Source of the DNA: Dysgonomonas sp. 511
GTDB lineage: Bacteria > Bacteroidota > Bacteroidia > Bacteroidales > Dysgonomonadaceae
DNA length: 64,000 bases
Assembly: GCF_010501105.1 (NCBI RefSeq)
Contig: NZ_QVMQ01000017.1
Span: 1 to 64,000, forward strand
Direction of reading: 5' to 3'
The position numbers and the translations under genes are program-made. The notes beneath the pieces were generated by a model that searched no databases, had not been told where the DNA came from, and worked only from the letters and a program-made list of their open reading frames with translations. Each line of letters starts with the position of its first letter. Position 1 is the stretch's first letter. Of this stretch, positions 17,117 to 27,138 are shown piece after piece.

Positions 17117-19840
17117 TCAATCGTTTACATTGATTCCCGAATCCTTCAAAAACTCGGAAGGAGTCTGCCCCGTCAGTTTTTTCATAGTAGAAAAGAATGA
17201 ACTTCGCGAACTAAAACCACACTCGCGGGCAAGGGCGCTTAATGTATATTGCTGAAGCAGCCCCTCGGCGGCCTTCTCCTTAAACATCTCGATGCGGTAT
17301 TTGGAAACAAAATTTGAAAAATTGGTGTCAAGATGTTGGTTCAACACTTGCGATATTTTCGATTTAGAGCAATTTATGGCTTTGGCTATATCATCCAGTT
17401 TCAATTCAGGGTTCAGATATGGTTTTTCTTCTTCCATATATTTCATCAATTGCAACTGTATCGTCTCCAGTTCGTCTTTTTCTATTTTCTGGTTCTGATA
17501 TTTGGCCTTGTTCGAAGCTTCGCGTTCTTTCAACGAATTTTTATACTTTCTCAGTTTTTTGATAAACCACTTATACGTGAAAAAGAAAACAGTAGCTATC
17601 GCTATAAACAAAAAGATTACCCAATAGAGAATATATGATTTATCTTTGATTATCAGAAACGTTTTTACTGCCCCGTCATTCCCTGCCTTTCTTATTTTCA
17701 ACACATGGCTACCGCCAGGTACATCGGTAATTAAGATATCATTGCCCACCAAAGCCTTCTGCCACCTGTCTTGCACTCCTTCCAACTTATATTCATATAC
17801 AACAGAGGACGGGTAATCGTATATAAAATCGGAGAACCTGAATATAAAATTTTTCTGAGACGCCGGCAGTTTTATACTACTCAGATATTCGGGAGCAAAC
17901 TCCAGCTTTTTGATCGCTACATCTTCGGGATAACCGTCAACCACTATCTTTGTTATGTATATTTTGTTTTCGAAAGGTTCTTTTGTGTCAAGAGAAGCTA
18001 GATAGATAAGTCCCCGTTCATTGCCCCACCAGATCGTATTATTTGTTTTTTGTACTGCACCATCGTTGAATGCGTAATTGGGAATGCCATCGTATAGCGA
18101 GAATATAGAGTAGTCGGACGTATTGTCGTCATACAATGTAATACCTTTGGTGGTGGTTATCCAAATCTGCCCCGGCGTGCCTTCTATTATCGAAGATACG
18201 TAATTGTCGGGCAGGAAATCCTGATTGGTGTACTGAGCAAAAGATTGCAGGTCTTTTGTTATTCTTATCAACCCTTGATTTTCGCATCCCAGCCAGATGT
18301 TTTGCCGCGAATCTTCGTAAATATAACGGGTGATACCTATCGACAGCAACTCGTGGAACGGCAGATTCTTTATTTTCCCGTTTTCGATATAACATACCCC
18401 TTCGCGCGTGGCGATCCAAATCCTGCCCAACGAGTCTTCCAGCACAGAATATATATCATCTGAAAGGAGATCTGAATTTGAGGTATTATAAATCTCATAT
18501 ACATCTTTCCGCTCATCGTATTTTATCAATCCCGACAATGTACCAAACCAGAAAAAGCCTTCGCTGTCGCGGATAATGGAATAAAAGGAATTTTCGGTAA
18601 AGACCGTTTCTTCCTTAAAATTCCTGACAGTCTTTGTCTTCGTATCAAATATATTCAGTCCTCCGCCAAATGTGCCGATAAAGAAATTTTCGTTGTAAGG
18701 ATAAATATTAAGTACGATGTTCGATTTTAATTCTGGAGTATTATCTGTCTTATACCAGCGTATATTGCCATCTTTATTGTATATGAGTCCGTTTCGCGTA
18801 CCGAAAATACCGCATCCGTCTTCACATATCCTAAACGAGCGGATATTTATGTTTCGGGTATCAATACCGCCGGGCATATAGAATGTTTTGAAAAGGGTAT
18901 TTTGGGTAGGGATATAATTCAAACCTCCCGAAAAAGTACCCACCCATAGGGAGTTATCGTCTACCAATATCGAATATACAGCATTTGCACTCAGGCTTTG
19001 AGCGTTGTTCGAATCATGTTTTATTTCCGATATGGCCTTGTCTTTAAGGTTTAGTATTTTGAGCCCATCTCCATTTGTGCCGATATACAGCTTATTATTG
19101 TGGTACGAAATAGTCTGTATATAAGTAGCATCGAGAGGTATTGCCGGCGAAAAACTGTTATTACGGGTATCGAACGATAATATCCTGTTGTTTTGAGTGC
19201 CAATATAAAGAGTTGTCCCGTTCCGGGCCAGGCTTAGGAATTTATTTTCTCCCTGCCATTTATAGTTGTACATCTGCTTTGTGTTCAGGTCGTATTTTAC
19301 CAAGCCATCGGAAGTAGTTAGCCAACATATATTGCCATCGTCGATACAGATTCCTGTCAACACTTTATTTTGCAATACATTATCGGTCACCTGCCGGGGA
19401 GTTTCCATATCGCTATTGTAGCAGAACAAGCCCTTGTTGCTTATGATATACAGGTTTTTATCCTTATCGAGCGATGATGCTTTTAGTTTAATGTTGGCGT
19501 CTGTACCAAACGGTATGTAGATATTGCTGCGTATTTTCCGGTTGTACCTGTACAGTTCGTTTTCGGATACGATATATAAGACTACACTATCAGGCTCTTG
19601 TATATCGACAATGGATTTATCCTTAAACTCACCGAAAGACAAGGTATTAAAGCCATCGAACCGGTTAAGCCCGTTGGCCGTACCCAACCAGACGAAGTTT
19701 CGGCTATCCTTATATATACAGTTAATGGTATTGCTAGTCAGGCCTTGTTCTGTTGTGAGTTTTACGAAGGTGTTGTTCACAGAAGAAATAAGAACCAGGC
19801 TAAACAATAAAGTATGAAATATAAGAATTGCTCTTTTCAT
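17117..19840 (-). CDS. Membrane-bound propeller sensor fused directly to an AraC domain (PUL1 regulator)
   Basis: A 907-residue protein with a signal/anchor peptide, then about a dozen Reg_prop-type propeller repeats (motifs such as IWLGTANGLNRFDG and WFGTLSGLIKYDE) to about residue 640. A Y_Y_Y domain follows (YEYKLEGVQDRW), then one membrane span at about 735-757, a charged coiled coil, and a C-terminal AraC-type HTH domain at about 800-903 (LKLDDIAKAINCSKSKIS; LARECGFSSRSSFFSTMKK). Hybrid two-component PUL regulators have the same periplasmic half, but they carry histidine kinase and receiver domains before AraC. Both are absent here, with no room for them. It is divergent from the PUL1 susC gene and most likely senses a periplasmic oligosaccharide. 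A -7 element TAAATTTG lies at 19862-19855. Confidence 0.9.
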   Translation of the reverse strand: MKRAILIFHTLLFSLVLISSVNNTFVKLTTEQGLTSNTINCIYKDSRNFVWLGTANGLNRFDGFNTLSFGEFKDKSIVDIQEPDSVVLYIVSENELYRYNRKIRSNIYIPFGTDANIKLKASSLDKDKNLYIISNKGLFCYNSDMETPRQVTDNVLQNKVLTGICIDDGNICWLTTSDGLVKYDLNTKQMYNYKWQGENKFLSLARNGTTLYIGTQNNRILSFDTRNNSFSPAIPLDATYIQTISYHNNKLYIGTNGDGLKILNLKDKAISEIKHDSNNAQSLSANAVYSILVDDNSLWVGTFSGGLNYIPTQNTLFKTFYMPGGIDTRNINIRSFRICEDGCGIFGTRNGLIYNKDGNIRWYKTDNTPELKSNIVLNIYPYNENFFIGTFGGGLNIFDTKTKTVRNFKEETVFTENSFYSIIRDSEGFFWFGTLSGLIKYDERKDVYEIYNTSNSDLLSDDIYSVLEDSLGRIWIATREGVCYIENGKIKNLPFHELLSIGITRYIYEDSRQNIWLGCENQGLIRITKDLQSFAQYTNQDFLPDNYVSSIIEGTPGQIWITTTKGITLYDDNTSDYSIFSLYDGIPNYAFNDGAVQKTNNTIWWGNERGLIYLASLDTKEPFENKIYITKIVVDGYPEDVAIKKLEFAPEYLSSIKLPASQKNFIFRFSDFIYDYPSSVVYEYKLEGVQDRWQKALVGNDILITDVPGGSHVLKIRKAGNDGAVKTFLIIKDKSYILYWVIFLFIAIATVFFFTYKWFIKKLRKYKNSLKEREASNKAKYQNQKIEKDELETIQLQLMKYMEEEKPYLNPELKLDDIAKAINCSKSKISQVLNQHLDTNFSNFVSKYRIEMFKEKAAEGLLQQYTLSALARECGFSSRSSFFSTMKKLTGQTPSEFLKDSGINVND

Positions 19841-20500
19841 TTTTTTCAGTCTCGCAAATTTAAGCTTTCGGAGTTAAAAACTGCACATATCACCGGACGG
19901 ATTTCATTTTTATTGTTCCATAAATATTTTTGTACTTCAAATTTAGTATTCGAAGAAGAATATTCTGACCAAAGAAGAATCTAAATTAGGAAATATTTTA
20001 TTGATATCAATGTATATATGATTTTTTCACTTTTACATCCATTTTCGGCAACGACCTGACGGCACTTTCCTACAATATGCTTTCCTTTGCCCAAAACAGG
20101 TTTAGCTATGGTAAAAGAGATTATCTATCAGGATGTTTAACACCCCACCTCCACCCTTCCCGAACCACTTGTTTTTAAACGCATTACATTAGTCCGTAAA
20201 TATTTTTGCACTCTATAATTTTAATCCAGAATATTTTTCACGGACTCATTAGGCTTTTTCAGAAAGCAATTATTAAATCCGTACGATTAATTTTGTTTTG
20301 TTAACCAATCAACATCAAACTATCAAAAAAAATAAAATGAATGACTCATAAACCCTATTACCATGCACAAGACAACGAACAAATCTGTAGGCATATTATT
20401 ATGCTGATATGGCACATCCACTCTATCTAATACGATATTACTATCCTCGAACCGGGCATAGTTTAATAAAAAAGGAATCTTTAATCTAAGCAAAGAATGT
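19841..20500. other. PUL1 divergent control region
   Basis: These 660 bp lie between the regulator and susC. The motif AAATATTTTTG(T/C)AC occurs at 19923-19935 and 20199-20211, with a related AATATTTTTCAC at 20230-20241. AGTCCGT (20191-20197) and ACGGACT (20240-20246) form an inverted repeat around the last two. A possible susC -7 element is TAATTTTG at 20288-20295, which would give a leader of about 200 nt. A 56-codon open stretch (from about 20005) has no start codon near its beginning and is not called. Confidence 0.5.
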
Positions 20501-23500
20501 ATGAATATGAAATTTAAATCAAAATTCTTAAAACGCAAGGTATTACTTGCTTTTGCAATTTTGCTCGGAGGAACGTTATGTTCGTCCCTATATGCAGAAT
20601 CGTCTACCAACGACTTACTTGTAACTAACCAAACAAACCGGACTATAAAAGGAAAAGTTACCGATGCCGCCGGAGAACCCTTAATCGGGGTTTCGGTAGT
20701 TGTGGAAGGGACTACAAACGGGACAATGACAGATGTCGATGGTTTTTATTCCATCAATGTATCTGAAAAAGCAACCCGCCTGCGCTTCTCCTATGTAGGC
20801 TACACAGAACAGGTAATACAGATAAGCAAATCTGTAATAGACGTTGTACTACGCGAAAACGAAGAAATGCTCAGCGAAGTAGTCGTTGTAGGCTATGGTG
20901 TACAGAAAAAAGAAACGCTATCCGGCGCCATTGCAGTTGTCGACTCCAAAGCATTTGAAGAAAAAGGAGGGCTTTCGAGCCCGTTGCAGGCATTGCAGGG
21001 ACAAGTGGCCGGAGTAATGGTTACCCGTTCATCCTCTGCTCCCGGCGACGAAGGCTGGAGCATGAGCCTGCGCGGCGCATCTTCCAAAAATTCGACCGAA
21101 CCATTGGTTGTTATAGATGGGGTAGCATCTGGTAGCGTAAACGATTTGCGCAACCTCAACTCAAACGATATCGAAACTATCAGTTTCCTTAAAGACGGTT
21201 CGGCTGCCATCTATGGTTCGCGGGCTGCCGGCGGTGTTGTCCTCATCACAACAAAGAAAGGTGCTAAAGGAAAGACCAAAATAGAATATAGCGGTTCGGC
21301 CACACTGAAAACCGTCGGGCTGATGCCTTCGGCTATGAGTATCGACCAATGGTCGGACGGTGTGATGACTGCATTGAGGAATGATGATAAGACCTCCGAT
21401 GTTTGGTACACCTTTGCCGAGCTGGCAAAAAAATATAAAGGTTCTTATATAGACCTGGCTACAAGCAACAACCCTTTCGGCACAGCGGCATTTACCGATG
21501 TTAGCGACTTTGTATTTGATAACGATGCCAACTGGCTCGATTCTCTATTTGGCGACACATGGTCTACAGAGCAAAACCTGAGCGTATCGGGAGGTTCAGA
21601 CCGTTCGTCGTTCCGCGTATCGTTCAGCTACCTATACGATGGCTCTACCCTGCAATATGGGAACAACAAGAACCAACGCTACAATTTCAGGGTTAACAAC
21701 ACTTACAAGCTTAGCGATAAGGTAACTTTAGAATCTTCTATTTCCTACAATCGCCAACAGCAGGTTACACCTACCAGCATTGGCTCGGTGCTGACTACCA
21801 GTATGCCTATGCCCGGCCTGCCTTTCCGCTCGCAAAATGGCAAGGCTTATGCCTGGGGTACATGGGGATCGCCGGTTGCCAAACTCGAAGAAGGCGGCGA
21901 CAACAAGCTTTCTGTATCGGCCATCAACATCAACGAATCGTTGAAATACAATATAACAGATTGGTTGAATGCTACGGGCGAAGTTGGTTATAATACAAAC
22001 TCTGCCAACCGCAGCGTCGTAGAAAATTCGATAACATATTACAACTACGCCGGCAACAAGAAAGTGCTGGTAACCCCTACACAGGCAAGCTCTTCTTACC
22101 TCCAAACAGATGCGCGCACCGACTTTTATTCATTCTCAGGTTACCTGAATGCACACCGCACATTTGCCAAAAAGCATAATTTCAGCCTCACGGCAGGTGC
22201 TCAATACGAATTTAAAGAATATGTATATTATGGTACTACAGTAAAGGGTATTCAGGATGGGCTGGAAATAATAAACGGTTCGGGCGAAGTCAAATCAGAA
22301 ACCAACGTCGGTAAAGATAATAAAACCAGGTGGCAGACTTCAATCCTTTCTTATTTCGGGCGTTTCAATTATGATTACGATCAACGGTACTTATTTGAAC
22401 TAAACGGACGTTACGATGGAGTTTCCAAATTCCAACCGGAAAATCGCTGGGACTTCTTCTGGGGCACATCACTGGGATGGAGAATACAACAAGAAGCATT
22501 CTTGAAAGATGTAAGCTGGCTACACGATCTCAAACTCCGCTTATCTTATGCCGAGGTAGGTAATCAAAGCGGAGTGGGCAATTATGATGGTGTTATATTC
22601 TACGATTTAATGACAAATTCGGGCGCATATTTAGGTTCCAACAATGCGTCTTATTTCAAAACTGATGGCAATCTGGCTACAAAAGATCGCAAATGGGAAC
22701 GCGTAAAGAATTACAATATCGCATTAGACTTCGGATTTCTAGGAGGTAGCTTGAGTGGTACTGTCGACCTCTTTATGAAGCGCAACAACAATATGCTGAT
22801 AGATGTCTCTTATCCTGCAATATTAGGAGATAAAGCACCTACAGCCAACAAAGGTAAGTTTAAGACATGGGGGGTAGACGGAAATCTGTCTTACCGTGGC
22901 AAGATCGGTGACTTCAATTACCATGCTGGAGGAACACTGACTTTCGTCCGCGATAAATTAGTTGACAATGGCGGTACTACTGTTATCAGATCCGGTTTTA
23001 TAAACCAAATGCAGGGATACCCGTTGAAGTCTGTTTTCGGACTTCGTTATGCCGGCAAGATACAAAACGAAGAACAATTGGCGGCATACCATGCTAAGTA
23101 TTATAACAACAATGGCATAAATATGCCAAGCAACCTGCGCGTAGGCGACAATATGTATTGCGACGAAAACGGGGATGGAGTTCTCGACGAAAAAGACTTT
23201 ATACATTTAGGCAGCGATACTCCCGAAATCTCTTACTCTTTCAACTTCGGCGCCAGCTATAAGGGCATCGATATTAATGTAATATTTCAAGGAGCTGCTA
23301 ACCGTTTCGTATATCGCGGCATCGATAACTGGACTGTTCCGTTCCGTGCCAACTATACCAATACCATTACGTCTTCCATTGGCAATACATGGAACGAAAA
23401 CAACCGCGACGCGTATTATGCACCTTATACCAACGATGGCAATATAAACAACTATAACTATCAGGCATCGACTCTCACTGCACAGGATGGCCGCTATCTC

Positions 23501-23731
23501 CGCCTCAAAAACATAACTGTGGGTTATACATTCCCTCGCAGCCTGCTAATGAAAACGAAGTCCATTGAAGGTGCCCGTATTTACGTAACAGGTGCAGATC
23601 TCTGGGAAACAACCAAAATAAAAGACGGATGGGACCCTGAAGCTGTAACAGACTCAGGATCGGCAGGAAAAGGTGTGAAACGCTATCCGTTTACCCGTAA
23701 TTTCACATTTGGTCTTAACTTAACTTTCTAA
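20501..23731 (+). CDS. SusC-like TonB-dependent outer-membrane transporter (PUL1)
   Basis: A 1076-residue outer-membrane barrel that imports oligosaccharides together with its SusD partner, powered by TonB/ExbBD. It has a signal peptide (to about residue 35), then a carboxypeptidase-regulatory-like domain (IKGKVTDAAGEPLIGVSV, about 49-125) with no STN domain. A plug domain follows, with the SusC signature VVVIDGV-like segment and SAAIYGSRAAGGVVLITTKK. The barrel ends in FTFGLNLTF with the expected C-terminal Phe. It is followed by susD after 11 bp and is the first gene of the long PUL1 operon. Confidence 0.95.
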   Translation: MNMKFKSKFLKRKVLLAFAILLGGTLCSSLYAESSTNDLLVTNQTNRTIKGKVTDAAGEPLIGVSVVVEGTTNGTMTDVDGFYSINVSEKATRLRFSYVGYTEQVIQISKSVIDVVLRENEEMLSEVVVVGYGVQKKETLSGAIAVVDSKAFEEKGGLSSPLQALQGQVAGVMVTRSSSAPGDEGWSMSLRGASSKNSTEPLVVIDGVASGSVNDLRNLNSNDIETISFLKDGSAAIYGSRAAGGVVLITTKKGAKGKTKIEYSGSATLKTVGLMPSAMSIDQWSDGVMTALRNDDKTSDVWYTFAELAKKYKGSYIDLATSNNPFGTAAFTDVSDFVFDNDANWLDSLFGDTWSTEQNLSVSGGSDRSSFRVSFSYLYDGSTLQYGNNKNQRYNFRVNNTYKLSDKVTLESSISYNRQQQVTPTSIGSVLTTSMPMPGLPFRSQNGKAYAWGTWGSPVAKLEEGGDNKLSVSAININESLKYNITDWLNATGEVGYNTNSANRSVVENSITYYNYAGNKKVLVTPTQASSSYLQTDARTDFYSFSGYLNAHRTFAKKHNFSLTAGAQYEFKEYVYYGTTVKGIQDGLEIINGSGEVKSETNVGKDNKTRWQTSILSYFGRFNYDYDQRYLFELNGRYDGVSKFQPENRWDFFWGTSLGWRIQQEAFLKDVSWLHDLKLRLSYAEVGNQSGVGNYDGVIFYDLMTNSGAYLGSNNASYFKTDGNLATKDRKWERVKNYNIALDFGFLGGSLSGTVDLFMKRNNNMLIDVSYPAILGDKAPTANKGKFKTWGVDGNLSYRGKIGDFNYHAGGTLTFVRDKLVDNGGTTVIRSGFINQMQGYPLKSVFGLRYAGKIQNEEQLAAYHAKYYNNNGINMPSNLRVGDNMYCDENGDGVLDEKDFIHLGSDTPEISYSFNFGASYKGIDINVIFQGAANRFVYRGIDNWTVPFRANYTNTITSSIGNTWNENNRDAYYAPYTNDGNINNYNYQASTLTAQDGRYLRLKNITVGYTFPRSLLMKTKSIEGARIYVTGADLWETTKIKDGWDPEAVTDSGSAGKGVKRYPFTRNFTFGLNLTF

Positions 23732-23742
23732 TCATAAATAGC

Positions 23743-25503
23743 ATGAAAAAAATATATTATATAAAAATAGCTTGCTTGTCCCTCGTAACCTGGGCTTTGA
23801 CATCCTGCATGGATCTTGACCCAAAGTCACAATTGGGTGATAACCTGCTTTGGAATAAAGCTGAGAACTTTCAATTGTTTGCCAATCAGTTTTACAGCTG
23901 GACACGCGATTTTCAAATGAGTGTAGACTATGGATCCGGCTTAAGTGATGGCGTACATAGCGATTACCGCTCCGACCTGATAGCTACTTCGTCGGTGAAC
24001 ACCTATAGCCAGGGTACGAACACAATTCCGGCTACAGATAAGAACTATGAGGAACTTTACAGGCGTATATATTATACAAACCTGTTGCTCGACAGGGCCG
24101 AATCATTTGGCGACAAGGGTGCAATAGCAATCCCTATTGCCGAAGCCAGGTTTTTCCGCGCCTATCTGCACTTCGAACTGGTTCAGATATGGGGAGACGT
24201 CGCACTATCAACCAAGGTATTGGATACCGACGCACCGGAATTATACGCCCCACGCAATAGCCGGAGTGAAGTAATAGACCACATTATAAAGGATTTGCAG
24301 GAAGCATCTTATGTTCTCCCCGAAACAGCTACAGAAGAAGGTAGGCTGACCAAATATGCCGCACTGGCTATGTTGTCGCGCGTAGCATTATACGAAGGTA
24401 CATGGCAAAAATTCCACACCGGGGGTAGCACTACAATGACCAACACTACACGTAGTACAGAATTGCTGACTATAGCCAAAAATGCAGCCAATGATGTAAT
24501 AAAAGATAATAAGTACAAGCTGTTTTATAACGAAATACTGGGCGACGAAAGCTATCGCTATATGTTCATTCTCGAAGATGCCCAGTGTAACCCTGCCGGG
24601 CTGACAAAGAAAGACAACACAGAGTATATTCTGGCACACCGTCACCGCGAGGGCGATAAATTGGCAATCAACATTACACACGCCATGCAAGGCAATGTAG
24701 TTTATATCACCCGCAAACTGGCTAATACGTATCTCTGTGCCGATGGGCTGCCTATAGGCAAATCTCGTTTTACCATAGGATATACAGGAGCAACCGACGA
24801 GTTCCAAAACCGCGATATGCGTATGAGCAATACAATGTTGCAAAACGGGCAAAAATACTGGAACAACGATGGTAAATGGCGCACAAAATGGAACGACGAA
24901 GATAAGGGATTAGACAATGAGGGTAAGTCTAGATATCTGACAGCCAACGTCCGCTCCAACAGTGGTTACCAAAACAACAAATGGGCTGTAGAACGTCAGG
25001 TAGCCGACTATTACGAGTCGATAGACTTCCCCGTTATCCGCTATGCAGAAGTGTTGCTGAATTATGCCGAAGCCGTTTACGAATTGAACCATTCTATTTC
25101 GAATACCGACCTCGATTATTCTCTCAATCTTGTTCGCCAGCGTGTAAATAAAAATATGCCGAAATTAAGCACCGATTTAGTTTCCGCCAACGGCCTGTCG
25201 ATGCGCGACGAAATCCGCAGGGAACGTACAGTCGAACTATTCCTCGAAGGTTTCCGTATCGACGACCTCAAGCGTTGGGCTACTGCTGCTACCGAAATGC
25301 CGCAAGAACAACTTGGCGTTAAATTTACCGGCACATGGTTCGAAGCAAACTGGGCTGCACAAAGCCGCCAACTGAACAACGATGGCTGCATTATTCTATA
25401 TAATGACAGAGTATGGGAAAGTAAGCACTATCTTTATCCGTTACCGTCCGACCAACGACAATTGAATCCACAATTGGGACAAAATCCGGGATGGGGAAAC
25501 TAA
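23743..25503 (+). CDS. SusD-like outer-membrane lipoprotein (PUL1)
   Basis: A 586-residue surface glycan-binding lid of the SusC transporter. The lipobox ends LTSCMDLD with lipid-modified Cys22 followed by acidic residues. The N-terminal TPR-rich RagB/SusD domain and the C-terminal segment with RERTVELFLEGFRIDDLKRW and YLYPLPSDQRQLNPQLGQNP are typical of the family. It directly follows its susC partner and precedes an Ig-like surface protein. Confidence 0.95.
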   Translation: MKKIYYIKIACLSLVTWALTSCMDLDPKSQLGDNLLWNKAENFQLFANQFYSWTRDFQMSVDYGSGLSDGVHSDYRSDLIATSSVNTYSQGTNTIPATDKNYEELYRRIYYTNLLLDRAESFGDKGAIAIPIAEARFFRAYLHFELVQIWGDVALSTKVLDTDAPELYAPRNSRSEVIDHIIKDLQEASYVLPETATEEGRLTKYAALAMLSRVALYEGTWQKFHTGGSTTMTNTTRSTELLTIAKNAANDVIKDNKYKLFYNEILGDESYRYMFILEDAQCNPAGLTKKDNTEYILAHRHREGDKLAINITHAMQGNVVYITRKLANTYLCADGLPIGKSRFTIGYTGATDEFQNRDMRMSNTMLQNGQKYWNNDGKWRTKWNDEDKGLDNEGKSRYLTANVRSNSGYQNNKWAVERQVADYYESIDFPVIRYAEVLLNYAEAVYELNHSISNTDLDYSLNLVRQRVNKNMPKLSTDLVSANGLSMRDEIRRERTVELFLEGFRIDDLKRWATAATEMPQEQLGVKFTGTWFEANWAAQSRQLNNDGCIILYNDRVWESKHYLYPLPSDQRQLNPQLGQNPGWGN

Positions 25504-25533
25504 ACATGTTTAATCTTTAAGTATAAGATATTT

Positions 25534-27102
25534 ATGAAATATATATTGAAATATAGTTTAGGTTGCTTGCTTTTGGCAACAATCTTAATAGCAATGGTTT
25601 CTTGTAGCGACGACGATGCGTCTTCAAATCTCACCTCTGCTATTTATCCGAAATCCGTAGTGATAAATATTCCGGCAGAATTGGAGCAGTATGTCTATAC
25701 CGACGAAGGACTGGGCATCAAGGTATTGCCTATGGTAAAAGGAGAAAGCGTGGCATTGAGCTATACCATTTCTCCGGAAGACGTCACTTTCAAAGATGTA
25801 AACTGGACTTCGAGCGATGCCAACGTAGCTTCGGTCGATAAGAATAACAACCTGACAGCCTTTAGTGGCGATGGTGCAGGCTATGCAATTATACAAGTTG
25901 CCCCCGATCCTCTTTTTGCCGGCAGCGATATTTATGGCACATTGAAAGTGGTTGTTTCCAACACCTTAGTGAAGGCTCAATCTATTACTGTCAGCTCTAC
26001 CGAAGACGATGTATTTGCAGGAGAGGCATTACAGCTCACGGCGTCGATTTTGCCCGAAAATGCCACATACAAGACCGTAAAATGGACAAGCTCCGACGAA
26101 GCTGTAGCCACAGTAGACAACAATGGATTGGTTACCGGAAAAGAAACCGGAGCTGCCGCTACCCCTGTTACTATAACAGCTACTTCTCTGGATGGCGCTC
26201 AGGTTTCAGGCTCTAAAACCATTACGATCAAGCAGATCATAGAGCCTCAAAGTGTTACTATAGACCAGACATATTCGGTTATCAACAATTACCTCTGTGC
26301 TATTAACGAAAAAGGGCTGAGCCTCGACTTCACTACAGTACCGGCAGATGCTACCCAATCGTTGGTAAAATGGGAGTCGAGCGATGAAGCTATTGCTACT
26401 GTATCGGGTGGTGTAGTTACCTATAATCAGGATGGTGTATTCGGCGATGTTACGATTACTGCTACTTGTCCGGGAGGCAACAGTGCATCTATCAAGTTGA
26501 ACCTGGCAGCAGGACTGGTACGCGAACTATTCCACAACCAGAACAACTACACATGGTACAACGCATCTCAATCGGGCAACGGAACATCTTCTTCGCATGT
26601 ATGGAGCTATGGCAAAGTAACAGTGAAGACTTATAAGCAAAATGCAACGAACCAGCGTGCCGACTTCAAATGCTGGAGTCCTAAGACATGGCTGCACGCA
26701 GGCAATTATCCGATTATTGCAGTTCGTATGCAAGATGCTATGGATTTATATGCCGAAGTTACTTACCGTGCCATTACATTGGATGGGTCAGGGACTTGTG
26801 GAGGAGCATCATTCAGTGGTGGATTGAATGGAAACAATAATAAATGGCTTCACGATTATAAATGTAGCGATGGTACGCATGTATTTATTTATGATATGAC
26901 TGCGCAAGGTTGGGCTAATGGAGGTAAGCTACCTACAAATGAGGTCGCAACTTTCCCTACACTTCAATTTAAGTACGCTGATATCCGCACATTGACCGAG
27001 CAGATCACATATGACGTACATTGGGTGCAAACTTTCAAAACCATCGACGAAGTAAAAGCCTATATTACATCCGAAGGATTAACCTACGATATCATTAAAT
27101 AA
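25534..27102 (+). CDS. Ig-like (BIG2) surface lipoprotein in SusE/F position
   Basis: A 522-residue protein with a lipobox ending AMVSCSDDD. The acidic residues after Cys fit the Bacteroidota surface-export signal. Three bacterial Ig-like domains (about 35-150, 150-235 and 237-325) each carry the VKWTSSDEAVATV-like signature. The C-terminal part (about 330-522) is a separate domain I do not recognise with certainty, rich in Trp, Tyr and Gly. By position after susCD it is probably a surface glycan-binding protein that holds the polysaccharide near the transporter. Confidence 0.85.
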   Translation: MKYILKYSLGCLLLATILIAMVSCSDDDASSNLTSAIYPKSVVINIPAELEQYVYTDEGLGIKVLPMVKGESVALSYTISPEDVTFKDVNWTSSDANVASVDKNNNLTAFSGDGAGYAIIQVAPDPLFAGSDIYGTLKVVVSNTLVKAQSITVSSTEDDVFAGEALQLTASILPENATYKTVKWTSSDEAVATVDNNGLVTGKETGAAATPVTITATSLDGAQVSGSKTITIKQIIEPQSVTIDQTYSVINNYLCAINEKGLSLDFTTVPADATQSLVKWESSDEAIATVSGGVVTYNQDGVFGDVTITATCPGGNSASIKLNLAAGLVRELFHNQNNYTWYNASQSGNGTSSSHVWSYGKVTVKTYKQNATNQRADFKCWSPKTWLHAGNYPIIAVRMQDAMDLYAEVTYRAITLDGSGTCGGASFSGGLNGNNNKWLHDYKCSDGTHVFIYDMTAQGWANGGKLPTNEVATFPTLQFKYADIRTLTEQITYDVHWVQTFKTIDEVKAYITSEGLTYDIIK

Positions 27103-27138
27103 TTACAAAGAGTTGTTTAATCGAAAAAGAAAAAAATT

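Noticed and set aside
20005..20175. A 56-codon open stretch in the region before susC
   Set aside because: There is no start codon near its beginning, no recognisable motif in the translation, and it overlaps the likely promoter region. It may be a coding remnant, but nothing supports it.
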